This document shows positions 49,701-62,200 of a stretch of 64,000 nt of DNA, piece by piece (the stretch's first letter is position 1; the number at the start of each line of letters is the position of its first letter). The notes beneath the pieces are model-generated. The model was given only the letters and a program-made list of their open reading frames with translations. It did no database searches and was not told where the DNA came from. Location: NCBI GenBank assembly GCA_021927905.1, contig BLLK01000019.1:124001-188000 (forward strand), given 5' to 3'. This DNA comes from Chaetoceros tenuissimus. Taxonomy: Eukaryota > Bacillariophyta > Thalassiosirophyceae > Chaetocerotales > Chaetocerotaceae. The translations under genes and the position numbers were made by a program.

Positions 49701-50449
49701 TCTCCCTTTTTGAGGGTACGGTCTAGTTGAGTCAAGTATTCTCGAAATGCTACGAGATATGGATAAGCGGATAGGATGCATATACATTTGGGTATGTACA
49801 TGTCAATGTTTTGTCCTGTCGATTTGACTTTGACGGAGAATGGTTCATGTGTTGTAAGGCATACTCCGTACATTTGTGTTCCTCTTCCTCCCGTCATGAC
49901 AAAGTAGTGAATCTTTAAATTATAAGAGTAAAAGAAGGAAGGGTTAGAAATGGAAAAGGAAATGAAATAATGTACAAAAGCTAGTGGCTAAAAAGCTAGG
50001 GTTTTCTGTCCATCATGTCCATCTCTTGGACTCACCTTTGGCAAACAAGGCTTACTCTTTAAACTAATAACCCCACTAGGAAAACAAAACGCAGCGACAC
50101 TCTGATGCAATGGATTCTGGACATGATCATATCTGGGATATCTGGCAGTAATAACAGGTTCAAAATTAAGTTCATCATCAATGTCCTCTTCAATGGAAAT
50201 ATTTTGAGGAATTTCATCAAATTGCGACTGGAATGATATGTTGGGTGATGCCGGTGATGGTGAGTTATCTTTTCTTGGTAATGAAGAGACGACTACAAAG
50301 TATTCGACGAGTCGTTTTGCTGGTGATTTGGTGTGTTGTTTGAGTGTCGAGTAAGAGGAGGAGGGAGTCTTTACTTTTTTGAGAGATGTCGCTGATTCTG
50401 TCGATGGAGCTGAACTGATTTCAGGAGGTGAAGATGGCTCGTCCGTCAT
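46760..50449 (-). CDS. DENN-domain Rab GEF with PPR repeats, 1,188 aa
   Basis: Two exons, 50036-50449 and 46760-49912, with a 123 nt intron (GTGAGT...AAAG), phase 0. Exon 1 encodes a Ser/Pro-rich start and the beginning of the upstream DENN module (KRLVEYFVVVSSLPRK, CLPK|IHYFVMTGG at the splice). The core follows at ~145-400 with GVCLTTHEPFSV, PAPPPGSFEVQL, DNIITAWHCLALERQVLVVSTQ and MRWSHAYIPLLPRFLCPILNAPMAFLVGL, the classic DENN signature. A downstream dDENN-like region has FDEFITKRL. Residues ~830-920 hold pentatricopeptide repeats (DPVAYKCLIDACGRCGDTERATELLTRM). The C-terminus has CxxC pairs (CPKCDTM, CTTCITCQNKF), perhaps a zinc ribbon. DENN plus PPR recalls DENND4 proteins, which activate Rab10-type GTPases. 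Confidence 0.93.
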
Positions 50450-51716
50450 TTTGAATTATTGTTGTTTGTTTGAGGTTACTGAGATCTTTGTTTGTGCTTT
50501 CTTATTATGATCAGTTCTCAAGTCGTCTTGCTTCTAACTAGCTGTCTTTTAGATGAGAATGTATGTGTTGAAATTATATGTTCAAATTGCTTCTTTTCAA
50601 TTTTGAAAAAGGCCTTTTGAAACTAAGGGTTGCTAGATGTAGAAGGTACACTTCTATTGAGCAGATTTAATTACTAGCTGCAATTAGAAGACTGCTTTCA
50701 AATGAATTCTAATTCAACTCACAATTTGATGTTTTTGGTCGTTGCTACAAAGAGAAGGCGATGCTCATTCCTCCCGTTTGAATTACGTTCGTGACGATTT
50801 TGGTAGGGATCCTCTAGTTTGATTTGTATGAGTAGGGTGTACGTTTTGATATTGCACTAGATTTTTTATTATGGTAGTTCATTAGGTAGACTTTTTGAAG
50901 CGCTTGTGTTTATGATATAAGCGCTATAAAAATGCACTTTTACAATATATTTTTATATATAAATTACTCTTTGAATATGAAATGATCATACAGATTGATA
51001 TTCGCAGCATCATGAAATGCATGAGAGTAAAAGTTCAATGTTGAACGTTTTGTTCACAAGTATACATACATATGCTGAAGATTTAATTAGATTCTGTTCC
51101 TAATTTTTATTCTATTACTTAGTTTCGAGTCATGAAAGTCTAGCACTTTCTAAGTGAGTATTCATTTTTCTTTTGATTTTTTAGGGAAACATGGGAAAAA
51201 GTCGTATAATAAACGTATGTAACGGTTCTAATTAGTCTCACTTTGTAGGTTTTCGACTCCCACATTCATATTGTAGGCTTTCATTGTGTTCTCCTCGCAT
51301 CTACTTTCTTAGTACTAGTAGTACTAAGTGTTCAGCCTTTCTAAGATTTGCTGTGCTACTACATATCCAATCAATGGCTACTACTACTGTCTTTGCCTTC
51401 CGTCGAATATCGAAATGCTTTATTAAAATATCAAGTAGCCAACGCTTAGTTTGGGTGCAGTACAAGCTCTTATAGTTTAAATTTTCTATACTTTTTTCAA
51501 TTTCGATCTTATTCTTTCTCTGGCAGTGTTTGCTCAACAGTACGCATCCTCACTGCTTCTTGTTCTTCTTCAGTCTTTCTTTTTCTTTTTCTTTTTTTCT
51601 TCTTAAGTTTGATATCATCTCATATGTTTATTATTTCAATGTCAGCTTTATCCTCCTTTCTTGCTTGGTCCATCCAATTTCCTCATTAGTCCTCCATCAT
51701 TGATATCTCCAATTTC
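50450..51716. other. 1.27 kb intergenic region
   Basis: AT-rich, between the start of the DENN gene and the stop of the large minus-strand membrane protein gene. Frames at 51284-51475 (plus) and 51301-51537 (minus) are antisense to each other and lack any recognisable feature. Pyrimidine-rich tracts near 51565-51605 are unremarkable. No repeat or RNA gene recognised. Confidence 0.45.
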
Positions 51717-54700
51717 TCATTCGTCGATGCTAGTTGACTCATCAGATACAACATCATCAACCTCCTTCTTCTCGACAACCTTTCTGTTTCTCCATCTTCT
51801 CACTACATCCAACAATGCTAGTACAGCAAGAATGGATGCAATGGTGAAAATTGAGATTTCTGCTCCATCAATACGACTATTAGCACTTTGTGCTTTTGCA
51901 AAGATTCCATTGTCATCCTTTCCACCCAAGTCCAAGTCCACGCCAGTTACATCAATTGTAAACTTTGGAATAAGTGAGAAGTCCCAAGTAAGCTTTTCGG
52001 AGGCAAGTGGGTAGCGAACTTTGGATTGCGATACCAAAGTTTTGAGGTAATTGTGAGTGTACTTGTACTTGTCCTCGCAATACTGTGGATCATTCTTCTT
52101 CTCTTTACTGCACTTTGGAGCAACGATAATGTGACATGTGTCCATTCCAGTTCTCCCAGCAGAGTCTGTAGCAGTTACCTTGATTTCATAGAAGCGCATA
52201 GGTTCTTCGATAATTTTATCTTGGAAACATTCTCTGCCAGATTTTTCTCCAAGAGCACAAGTTGTAGGTACATAAAGAAGTTCTGCCTGTTCAGCATATC
52301 CTTCGCGTTGATATGGATGCAGATGGATACCTGGTGTATTGACGAAGTTCTTCTCATTGCTAGAGATGTTAATTTCTACGTCAACATTACGGTCTTCACA
52401 ATTATCCTAAACGTAAAAGGAAGGAATCAATCTTTAGATTCTTGACATACACCTCATAATCTTTGATTCCCAACTTACCTCGATTTCATAGAAGAATAAA
52501 GACTCTAAATTACTTTCATCATTCTTGTCGTCTGTATAATGAAACAAAGTATTGTCAACTACCTCAATCAAAGGTTCGCCTTTCTTGATAGGAGTAGCAA
52601 TGTCGGTAAAGCCACATTTTACAATAGGATCTTCATTATCAACTTTCATGGTGATGAATCTTTCCTCTCCATAAAGAGGATTTACAAAAGGATTGTCCCC
52701 AGTCTCTCTGTCTTGACATTCTAGATAGTCTTGCTTGGGCTTCAAACCTGTACAGTAGTCGATGTTGAGTGAGTTCTGTTAATTGAAATAGTAAGACTGC
52801 TCATTATTGATTACTTACGAAACAAAGTGGAGCTGCATTTTGAGTCTTCGAGCTTTGCCAAATCATAACTAAGTTGAGATTGAGTTGCGCAATCATCGTT
52901 AACATTCACCTGAGAACGAATAAATTTCATCGCATCTTCTTCGCTAAGAAATGTTTCAGAATCAAAGCATAGCTTATCAGGATCAGACAAGTCACACATA
53001 AATGTCTCGGGCTTTGTAAAGACAAGTCTTGGAGGAAATCTATCCTCGCAAATATCAATGTAGAAGTCGTTATCTGAATCAACACCGTCACAACCTGCAG
53101 TGCTCTGAAGTTTTATAAAGCTATAATTCAGCTTGCATTCGCAAGTGTACCTATGATCATCACATTGACAAGGAGCACTTTTATCATTCACATCACCACA
53201 TTTTACCTTGTCTTTTTTCAGATGGTCGCAAGTATTTTCAGCTAAACGTCTTCCATCTTCATCTTCTTCAACAAGTGCGGTAAGATCATCAGCAATGTCC
53301 CCAAGAAGTTGCTTGACTTGTTGTACTGCTTTGAAGGTCGTGATTCCATTGTTTGCTGTAGTCATGAGATTTTTGAAATTAATCACTTGAATTTCTCTAT
53401 CTGCATAGTAGTCTGGTTTTTCTACCATGGCCCCATAAAGAGCACTCGCAAGTTTTGATGCCTGTATAATCGTTCCATTAGTCAAATGTTTGATAAGGAT
53501 AAGCTAATTACATGCAGTGAACTTACAAGAAGGGCAACAGCCCAAGCTATCCACAATCCGGTCTTTACAGAAGTAATAGTGATTACACAAGCTGTTGCTG
53601 TTCCAGGTACGGCACTGACTGAGGTTAAGCATGATCCATCTGTAGTAATCTTAAACGTCTCAATTTGAGTTTTGAGGCCTTCGGCAATTGTCGCTAAAAC
53701 TTTGTTTGCAATTCTCCATGCCTTTGCTCCTGTAACATCAAAGAAATCTACAAAAAAAGAAGTTGCATTTAGAAGCAGCAAACAAAGTGAAACATGTTGT
53801 ATGCAACCAATCGATCGTACCTAAACTTCTGACCATTAGTTTGGTATCTACAGCGAGTTCCTCATTTTCATCATTGCTTATTGCTTCATCCAAGTTTGTG
53901 AAATCGTTTCGACATTGAATATGTTCTAGCTCTTCGCAAATTCTATAATCGTCTGAAAAGTCACGATCGTATTGCAAATACTCTCTCAAGTCTCCACATT
54001 TCTTTTCATTCTCATAGTCACCATTTTCATATTTTAAATCAGGAGCTTCATCGAGATACTCAAAAAATGGTCTACTTCTTCTATCATCTTTGACCTTATT
54101 CTTGGCTTCCTTCACACATCTGAGTGCCTCACAAGGACGTGGATTAGGACACCATTTGCCTGAATAATAATTGCATGAATCTTCATTGAAGGAGCTCCAC
54201 CACGGACCAGGATTTCTGCACATAGATCTTGGCTTTGCCTTCCCCTTGTCATTTCCATATTCATACGAGCAAGAATACTGTTCACCCCACCATTGAGTTG
54301 TATCTGGAGAGTCAAGGCAACAATAACCAGGAAGATCTTGAACAATGTTATCTTCCATAGCATCTGCATAACTACAGACTTGGCCAATAGTAGTCTTGTT
54401 ACCAAAAAGTATATTGGACATTGAATCAACTACATTAATATAACTTTTCGCATAGAACGAGTCATTGTCTCTTGTGTTGCTACTATGGAAATATTTATCG
54501 AATGATTCTACAAAAAGATCATTCTTTTGTTCGTGATCCTTAAAATGATCGAGTTGTTGATATACGTCGCATTTAGAAAAGTCCAACTTGCCATGCAAAG
54601 TAAGACAGTTTTCCATGTCAAAGCCTTTCCAAGGTCTTTTGAGGTCTACATCTAAACCTGTATACCATCCTTGCTTTGCTTTTAGACTATTGCGAATTTT

Positions 54701-56605
54701 ATTCTAAAATGGTGTGAGTTCACGGAAATGTAGAGGAAAAAATAAAGCTGATTCTTCGACTTACCGCACATCCAATTAATTTGTCGTACATCTGACCTAC
54801 TATTTTAAAGGCTTGGAAGTCGTAAATTGTGATGCTAACAGTTTTGTCCACATATACTGTCAGTTCACCGTCGTTTTCAAAGCGTTTCCAGTCACCCCAA
54901 CCATCCCAATTGTACACATCTAAAACAACACATATACTGTCTGCTTCATTAAAACTTCCTTGTCCGTACTCATTAGAACACGTAAGTCGTCCGAACCCAT
55001 CTGCAAGTTCGTTATTCCAAATCCCAGCACGAGCTTCAACTTTATCGGAATCAGGATTGTCTACAACTGCATCATGGAAAACAAACATTGGCTTAAAGAG
55101 TTCAGACCCAGTTCCAGCTTCTACTCTGAAGTCGAAAACTTTGCCACTTGAACCCACTAAATTTTTATCAATTGACTGTGGAAATACCTCTTTCCAGACT
55201 TTTTTATTTGTATCTTCATCCAATACCTCCTGAGTGAATCTGAATCTTATAAAGTCATAGACTCCTTTCAAACTGCCTTTACGAGTAGTTCCCCATCCAC
55301 GGCAAATAGAGGTCACAGTGCCACCTTTCCAAACGTCAGTTGACTCTTGATATCTATGAAACTGCTGAAGAACTCCATCGCACTAGGAATTTCGAAAACC
55401 TTTTCAGAAGAATCAAATCTTTTCCACTTAAAAATGATATTGATAAAACTTACATCCCCATAAAAAACTAATTGTTGAATCTTATTGTACTTTTGAAGAA
55501 TATCCTTTTCATCGAAGAAAGTAACAACTTCATCTTCTTCAACAATTCCCTTTGTCTCGTCAATATTATCACCAAAGAAATAGATGAAGAGATCTTTACG
55601 ATGCGAAGTAAGAGGTGTGTAAGCGGTGCACATGCATAGAAATAAAAACAGTTTCGACTAAATGATCTCACCATAAAGTGTGTATTCTTTAGCACAACTC
55701 AAGAGACGAGCACATCTCTTGTTCTTCAAGTCATTTTCATTAGGAGTAACACAGGCTCCTTCATCGTTTAACCTACGCCCTGCCCCATTTTCATATGAAT
55801 TAGATTCCATGAAAGTGGCGAAGTCATCATTCAGAAACTCGAAATTAGTAAAAACATTGGAATGTAAAATTGGATCTCTACTCTGATCTTCTGCCATAAA
55901 CCCTTCGTATCCATGTGCTCTAAACTCAAACTCTGTTTTACTGATTGGAGAAGAAGAATTTGTAGGATTGGTGGAATTAGACATGTCTTCCATCATCAAG
56001 TTACGAGTCGCAGCAACATCAATAGTAGACTTGGCATCTTTATCTTTGAATGAACTCTCGACACCTGTTTTTTCTTTGACAATATCAACGATGTCAGATA
56101 AAGCAGACCTGGCATTTGCAATGATTGGCGCTACATCTCGAAATGCTGCCCCTACTAGTTTATCCATAGGAACAGAGTCGCTAAGCAAAGTATCTTGACT
56201 CATCGCATCTTCCAAAAAGGACATGGAGACAATGAGTTCGTGAATTTGGTCAAGATCATGCTTCAAGGATTCAGAAGAACCATCAAACTTTGAAAGCCCG
56301 AGAAACTTATCTTTGGATGACATGATGTATTTGTTGGAAAGATCTTGAAGGGTCTTGATCGTCTTTTGACTTTCTTCTAATGATGCAGGATCGCCAAGTT
56401 TCAAGCTTTTAGTAAAGGACTTGACTGACTGAAGAACTACTGGTAGCTCAACAACTTCTGCATCATCTTCGGTCACTGCAATATTCTTCGCAGAACCAGC
56501 ATAGCTAGATGAAGAGTCGATTTTGTTGGTTGTACCAGCTGCATACTCGCAGCAACCTGATAGGAAGAGCAGAGTGAGGCTGCAGCAAGAGAGAGACTTA
56601 AACAT
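51717..56605 (-). CDS. Large single-pass membrane protein, 8 exons, 1,465 aa, unknown
   Basis: Exons: 55672-56605, 55454-55593, 54765-55382, 53821-54703, 53527-53747, 52819-53461, 52479-52747, 51717-52406. All introns are GT-AG with matching phases, and the eight pieces sum to a whole number of codons. Signal peptide MFKSLSCCSLTLLFLSGCC (an ATG 14 codons earlier also exists). The ectodomain is Cys-containing and has no repeat I recognise. Parts include a DAPCQCDDHRYTCECKLNY-like Cys cluster (~980-1000) and, near 1,290-1,330, FYEIKVTATDSAGRTGMDTC, the end of a cadherin/HYR-type Ig-like fold. A transmembrane helix (FTIASILAVLALLDVV) and a short basic then acidic tail (RRWRNRKVVEKKEVDD) close the protein. 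It may be a surface adhesion or wall protein. Each open frame alone looks like a separate small gene. Confidence 0.85.
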
Positions 56606-57154
56606 GTTACTAGATATATTACTGTTATTGAAGAAAGAATCATACATATGTGATGTGTTAGATGCATCATATTATGTTTTTGACAGTTTTTCATATGATG
56701 TATTGTTCTCTTTTTAAGAAAAATCAGAGCGACAGAAGAAACTTACAAAGTTACTGAATAGCAAGTATGAAGAGGAGGACAGTCACAGGAAGCACTGTAG
56801 ACAGCTTTCTAAAGAATGCTCTCTTGTTCTAATTTGTATGTATTGAAGTGTCCTGATTGATTACCAATTTCAATTTTTATGTTCCTAAAATAAAGGAAAG
56901 GTGTTGACTGGTCTACCAGCAGATGTTTTGATTTATTGAACACGCGCCAACAAGAACCAAATCTTTCTGTTGTGTTCTTCATTGGTGTCATTTTAGCCCA
57001 GTCGTGAAATTCAGAATTTCCTTTTAGAAAACGTTTCGTAACGTCTTTCTACCTTTCACAATTTAGTTACGCTGATGCATTCATTACAGCATTTCTACGT
57101 AACAAGCTCTTTACTAATCATTCTAAATTTAATCAGCTCTGTTTTCAACAAAGG
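56606..57154. other. Intergenic, promoter of the 8-exon gene
   Basis: 549 nt between the large membrane protein gene and the RING/HA gene, both on the minus strand. A 60-codon minus frame at 56809-56991 is not convincing. Nothing else is supported. Confidence 0.4.
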
Positions 57155-59002
57155 CTAAGAAGACACTTGTTTGCGACGCCCTGTTTTTAATTTCCATTTG
57201 AAACCCATTTTGTTCAACTTCTCAATTAGATCTGGAGGAAGTCTACCAAAGCATTTTGTCCCTCTCTTGAGAGAGCTATAGTCTCTGCGTCTCGCATCAC
57301 ACCAATTAGCAAGGGTTTGATTACTTGGATACTTTTTTGGTACTTCGCAATGACCATGCTCATCTTTAAACTTTTGTAGATCATGTAGATAATCGTCATA
57401 AGTTTTGACAGGATTCCGTCCTAATTGTAATTTCCATTTGAAACCCATTTTGTTCAACTTCTCAATTAGATCTGGAGGAAGCCTACCATGGCACTTTTTC
57501 CCTCTCTTGAGAGAGCTATAGTCTCTACGTCTTGCATCACACCAATTAGCAAGGGTTTGATTACTTGGATACTTTTTTGGTACTTCGCAATGACCATGCT
57601 CATCTTTAAACTTTTGTAAATCCTGCATATTATCGTCGTAAGTTTTGACTAACTTCCATTTGAAACCTAGTTTTGTCAATTTATCAATGCGTTCCTGAGT
57701 CAGCTTAAATTCTGTAGTAGCAAAAGGCCTCTTTGTTCCTGACAGACTTGTTCGAAGTTGGGAACACCAATACCCAAGCGATTTATTCTTTTTGCTCTTT
57801 TCTTTCTTTGGACACACATTACAGTGCCCATGCTTCTCTTTATATTCAACGAGTTCTTGAAATCTCTCGTCAAAAGTTTTAGAACCAGGCTTTTTATATG
57901 TTTTGGTATTGATTTGATATTCAAATGATCGCAACCTTTGCCATGTAAAGCCCATACTTTCTAGCTTTTCAATCCTTTGCTCTGTGAGACGATAACTAGG
58001 GTTCCCAGTACCATCTTGAAAACATTTGTATGAATGTCTTATACTGTTCACCCAGTAACCTAACCTAGGATTCTCTTTATAGTCTTGCGGAACATTTAGA
58101 TGGCCATATTTCACTTTAAACGTTTCGAGATCTTGGACATATTCTTCAAAAGGTCGCTTTCGTGTCCACTGGAATCCCATTTGATCCAAAAGTGCAATTC
58201 TCTCTGTTGTCAGTTGCAACTTGAATTCAGAACTTGTAGGAGGAACCTTTGTCTTTTTACTGTACCTGAGTTTAAAGCACCAAGATGCTAAAAAATTATC
58301 TTCTTTGTAAGTGGCTGGAACATTACAGTGACCGTGTCTCTCTTTGAATTGCGCAAGTATTTCAAGTCGTTCCTCAAAAGTCATGGACTTCTTCATTTTC
58401 TTCAGAGGTTGCTTTGCATCCTGTACTTGTTTCCGCTTTCTACTTTTTGCGTTGACATTCTTGCTACAGGTCTGTTTACTACTACTATCCGTAGTTACAA
58501 TATTTTTCTTCTGGAAATTCTCCTTGCTTCTACTATTCATGATAGAATTCTTCTTGTCTTCGCTCGTCTTTTTCTCTTTGAGATATTTGAACCTTTTCAG
58601 CAACTTATCCATCTGTTCATCTCTTCGTAAATCTCGCTTTGAGACAATATGCTGTCGGCACGTTGGGCATTCTTTGTTGCCAGCTCTTATAGATTTATGG
58701 ATACATACACCACAAAACCTATGGCAACATTTTGGGATTAAATATGGGTCTTCCATAATTTCGAGGCAGATTGCGCAATCATATTTTCTATTGATACTCT
58801 CTCGTTGAACTTTTATAATTGAAGTAGATTTATGTTTGATTTCTTCTTCTTTATTTTCTTTTCGTGGGTATTCGTCAATGTTGTCGAGGTTCTCGATACT
58901 AAGAACCACCTCTTCGTCTTCTTTGTAGGAAGTAATTTTCGTCTTGGTTTTACGTGAAGATCTACGTAGAGCTCTAGTTGCATTCATTATTTCATGATTC
59001 AT
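57155..59002 (-). CDS. RING finger protein with five helicase-associated repeats, 615 aa
   Basis: Single exon. N-terminal ~70 residues are basic and acidic linkers (RRSSRKTKTK). The RING finger at ~75-120 reads YDCAICLEIMEDPYLIPKCC + HRFCGVCI...CPTCR, a C3HC4 type with the PcG/BMI-like spacing. A basic region follows, then five helicase-associated (HA, PF03457-type) repeats at about 206, 282, 376, 452 and 532, each with a F-x-x-x-K-x-x-x-GH-x-NVP / W-x-x-x-R / LDxMGFxW pattern (e.g. LAQFKERHGHCNVPATYKED). No helicase motor is present. HA repeats are thought to bind nucleic acid. RING plus HA suggests a chromatin- or DNA-linked ubiquitin ligase, an inference. The last two HA units are nearly identical in DNA. 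Confidence 0.9.
   Translation of the reverse strand: MNHEIMNATRALRRSSRKTKTKITSYKEDEEVVLSIENLDNIDEYPRKENKEEEIKHKSTSIIKVQRESINRKYDCAICLEIMEDPYLIPKCCHRFCGVCIHKSIRAGNKECPTCRQHIVSKRDLRRDEQMDKLLKRFKYLKEKKTSEDKKNSIMNSRSKENFQKKNIVTTDSSSKQTCSKNVNAKSRKRKQVQDAKQPLKKMKKSMTFEERLEILAQFKERHGHCNVPATYKEDNFLASWCFKLRYSKKTKVPPTSSEFKLQLTTERIALLDQMGFQWTRKRPFEEYVQDLETFKVKYGHLNVPQDYKENPRLGYWVNSIRHSYKCFQDGTGNPSYRLTEQRIEKLESMGFTWQRLRSFEYQINTKTYKKPGSKTFDERFQELVEYKEKHGHCNVCPKKEKSKKNKSLGYWCSQLRTSLSGTKRPFATTEFKLTQERIDKLTKLGFKWKLVKTYDDNMQDLQKFKDEHGHCEVPKKYPSNQTLANWCDARRRDYSSLKRGKKCHGRLPPDLIEKLNKMGFKWKLQLGRNPVKTYDDYLHDLQKFKDEHGHCEVPKKYPSNQTLANWCDARRRDYSSLKRGTKCFGRLPPDLIEKLNKMGFKWKLKTGRRKQVSS
57184..57650 (-). repeat. Recent 240 bp in-frame tandem duplication of an HA repeat
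   Basis: 57184-57410 and 57424-57650 match almost perfectly at an offset of 240 bp (80 codons), so the reading frame is kept. Long identical runs include the text encoding FKDEHGHCEVPKKYPSNQTL and ANWCDARRRDYSSLKRG. Only a handful of differences are visible, such as codons for KKCH versus TKCF. It is the youngest duplication visible in the window. Confidence 0.92.
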
Positions 59003-59276
59003 AGTGGCGTAATACTACAAGGTACAGATGATTGATTTTGAAGGCAATCAAAAAGTAAGAAGAATCTTCCATCTAGACTATTGTAAAAGGACCAGGAAGC
59101 TGAGTACCAGGTACCTCGTTTTTGTTCGCCAAAATCTTGTGAGAATTTGTGTACGTACTTGAAATACTGGACTGTTCGTCGTTTTGTGTCGAACGGAAAA
59201 ATTGAATGAAAAATAAATAGTACTTGCATGAAAAGCAATTACAAATACTCTCTATAAATGACATTTGTTACCTGCA

Positions 59277-62200
59277 TTATCGGTCGCCCATTTCTTCATA
59301 AGAAACTTCTTGTTCTTCAAGTTGCTGCAGCTCTACCAGCATCTCCTTCATGACCTCATCTCTTTTGATATTCTCTTTTGGACCAATTGCGACATTACAT
59401 GTAGGACATGTTTCATTTTCATTTCTATTCTTATTGGATTGAAGGATGCATTTGCCACAGAACCTATGACCACAATTGGGTAATATATGTGGATCCGATA
59501 GTGTCTCATGACAAATGGTACACTCGAACTCGTCCCAAAACTTATCATCCTCATCACAGTTAGAAATGGCTTGGATAGTCTTATCTTCTTGGCCTAGAGT
59601 GTCGAGATTAAAGGTAGCATCGGCTTCCGTGTTCGATTCAACTTCATGTCCGTCACTGATTTCGAAAGGATCATTTGTTGGTTCTGTAGATGAGACGTTG
59701 TCTTCTATCTGTTGTATGGACTCTTCTTTTTCAGCATTAGTATGAATTTCTCCAGCCTTTTCTTCAAGCTGCTGGAGTTCAGCCAGCATATTTTGCATCA
59801 TTTCATCTTTATGGATATTCTCCTTTGGACCAATTGCAACATTGCATGTTGGACATGCTTCATTTCCATCTTCATCCTCACTAGAACTAAGGATACACTT
59901 GCCACAGAACCTATGACAACAATTGGGTAATATATGTGGATCCGATAGTGTCTCATGACAAATGGTACACTCGAACTCGTCCCAAAAGTTATCATCCACG
60001 TCATCTCCGTTTGTAATGGCTGGGATCTTCTTATCTTCTTGGCCTAGAGTGTCGAGATTAAAGGTAGCATCGGCTTCCGTGTTCGATTCAACTTCATGTC
60101 CGTCACTGATTTCGAAAGAAGTATATCGCATTTCTCTCATCGAGGCATGATTTTCCATTTCTAGTTGGGTCTCTTTTTTCGCGGCACTCATTGAGGCGTC
60201 GTCTTCTATCTGTTGCATGGACTCTTCTTTTTCAGCGGTACTATGATTCATCTCATCAACCTCTTCTTCAAGATTTTGTATTTCAGATAGCATATTTTGC
60301 ATCATTTCATCTTTATGGATATTCTCCTTTGGACCAATTGAAACATTGCAGGTTGGACACAATGCATTGATACTGCCTCTATCCTCAATAAATCCAAATA
60401 TGCACTTGCCACAGAAGAAATGACAACAATTGGGCAATACATGTGGATCTGATAAAACTAATTGACAGATTCCACATTCAAGGTTCCCATCATCGTTGTT
60501 AGAGAAAATGCCTACCGATGTCTCATCTACCTCGATGTTGCCGATAGAATCAGTACTAGGGATCTTCCCATCTTCTTCATTGCTTTTATCACTAGTAGTA
60601 GTTTTGATCTTCGTATTTCCTTTGTCATTGCTAAAAGTTGTTAAAGTTGGAATCTCCTGTTCTTCTTCATTGTTATCAGAAGTAATTGTTGGAGTATTCG
60701 TATTGAATTCAAAATCATATTCTTTTGTTTCTTGCATAGGAATATTATCTGCGTCAATAAAATTTCCCAAAGAGAGATTGCCATTCATCTCTTTTGTCAC
60801 TGCTTCAAGCTTCTGCAATCCTATCAGCATTTCCCCTATCATATCGTCTCTCTTTATCTTTTCCCTTGGCCCAATAACAGCATTACAGGTTGGGCAAGAT
60901 TCATATACAATTCCATTCTCGACAGATCCAAGAATGCACCTACCACAGAATCTATGGCAGCAATTAGGTAGTAAATATGGATCTGATAATATTCCTTGGC
61001 AAATTCCGCACTTGTAATCGCTCCAGAAGTTGTCGTCGTTGTCATTAGCTGTACTGTCTTGGGCTTTCTTCTTGGCTATCTCATCTTCAGATGACATCTT
61101 CGGCTCTTCAGCGATAACATCTTCTTGACGCTTTACTCGACTTATCTCCTCTTGACCAAAGTCTAAACATACTTCTTTTGGATTCATCTGTACAGTATTT
61201 TCATCATGGTCCTTTTCACATGATAGAGTCCTAGTCGAGGATTTACGAAGAGCGTTTGTTGGATCTTCTTCCATCGAAACAGTATCTTCTTCTTGTACAA
61301 GAGAATCATTCTCAAATATTTCTGTAAACTCTTCAGTCGTACTTTCATTTGCTGTAACCGCTTGAACTTCTACAGTAGAGCTATTACTTTTCTCTTCTAC
61401 TCGAAGCTTCTTCTCTTCTTGCACCGTAATTGAATCTTGATTTTTACTTTTCTTTGCATGTACATTTTCTTTCCCATCGGACAGACTATCCCATTCAAAT
61501 CCAATATCATTCAAAGCTTTTATCCTTTCCTTACTCAAGCCAGTGCCAGTACGCTCTTTCTTGACTATTTCAGCAAATGCAGCTAGTATAGGAAACTCAG
61601 CTTTCCTTGTAGAAAGTTTGCAATGACCATATTTGTCTTTAAATTTCGTCAAGAAAGACATGCATGAATTCCAGACAGGATCTGTGAATACAATGTGTGG
61701 ATCTCTATGAAATATTTCCTCTATACCAACCGTTTTTGTTGGAGAATGCTTGTTTTTGTGAAGTAGGGCCATCGATTCTTGTGATAGTATTTGTTTCTTC
61801 TTATTTTGAGGCTTGTCAGTGGTAGCAGTCGTATACGTTGCAATTCTCTCTTGGCTAGCATTATTTGTGTTTCTCTTTTGATTTATAATTTCATCGATAG
61901 TAGCAGCTTGGGCACTTGTAGTAGAAATACTAGGTTCGGTCTGTATTTGGTACGATAGCTTTTGTTTCTTTTTTTGAGGCTCATCAGCAGTAGCAGTCGT
62001 AATTTCTTCTTGCAAAGTATTATTTTGATCTAGCCTGACAGTTTTCTTTTGATTTACTTCTTTACTATCTTGAGTAGTAGTATTCTTTTGAGTTACTTCA
62101 TTTGTATCTCCAGTGGTAACATCTTTCCTTTTAGTTTCATCTTGATGAACTGTTCGATCTTTCTTATCATCATGTCTTTTGACCGTTGCTTTTTCTACCC

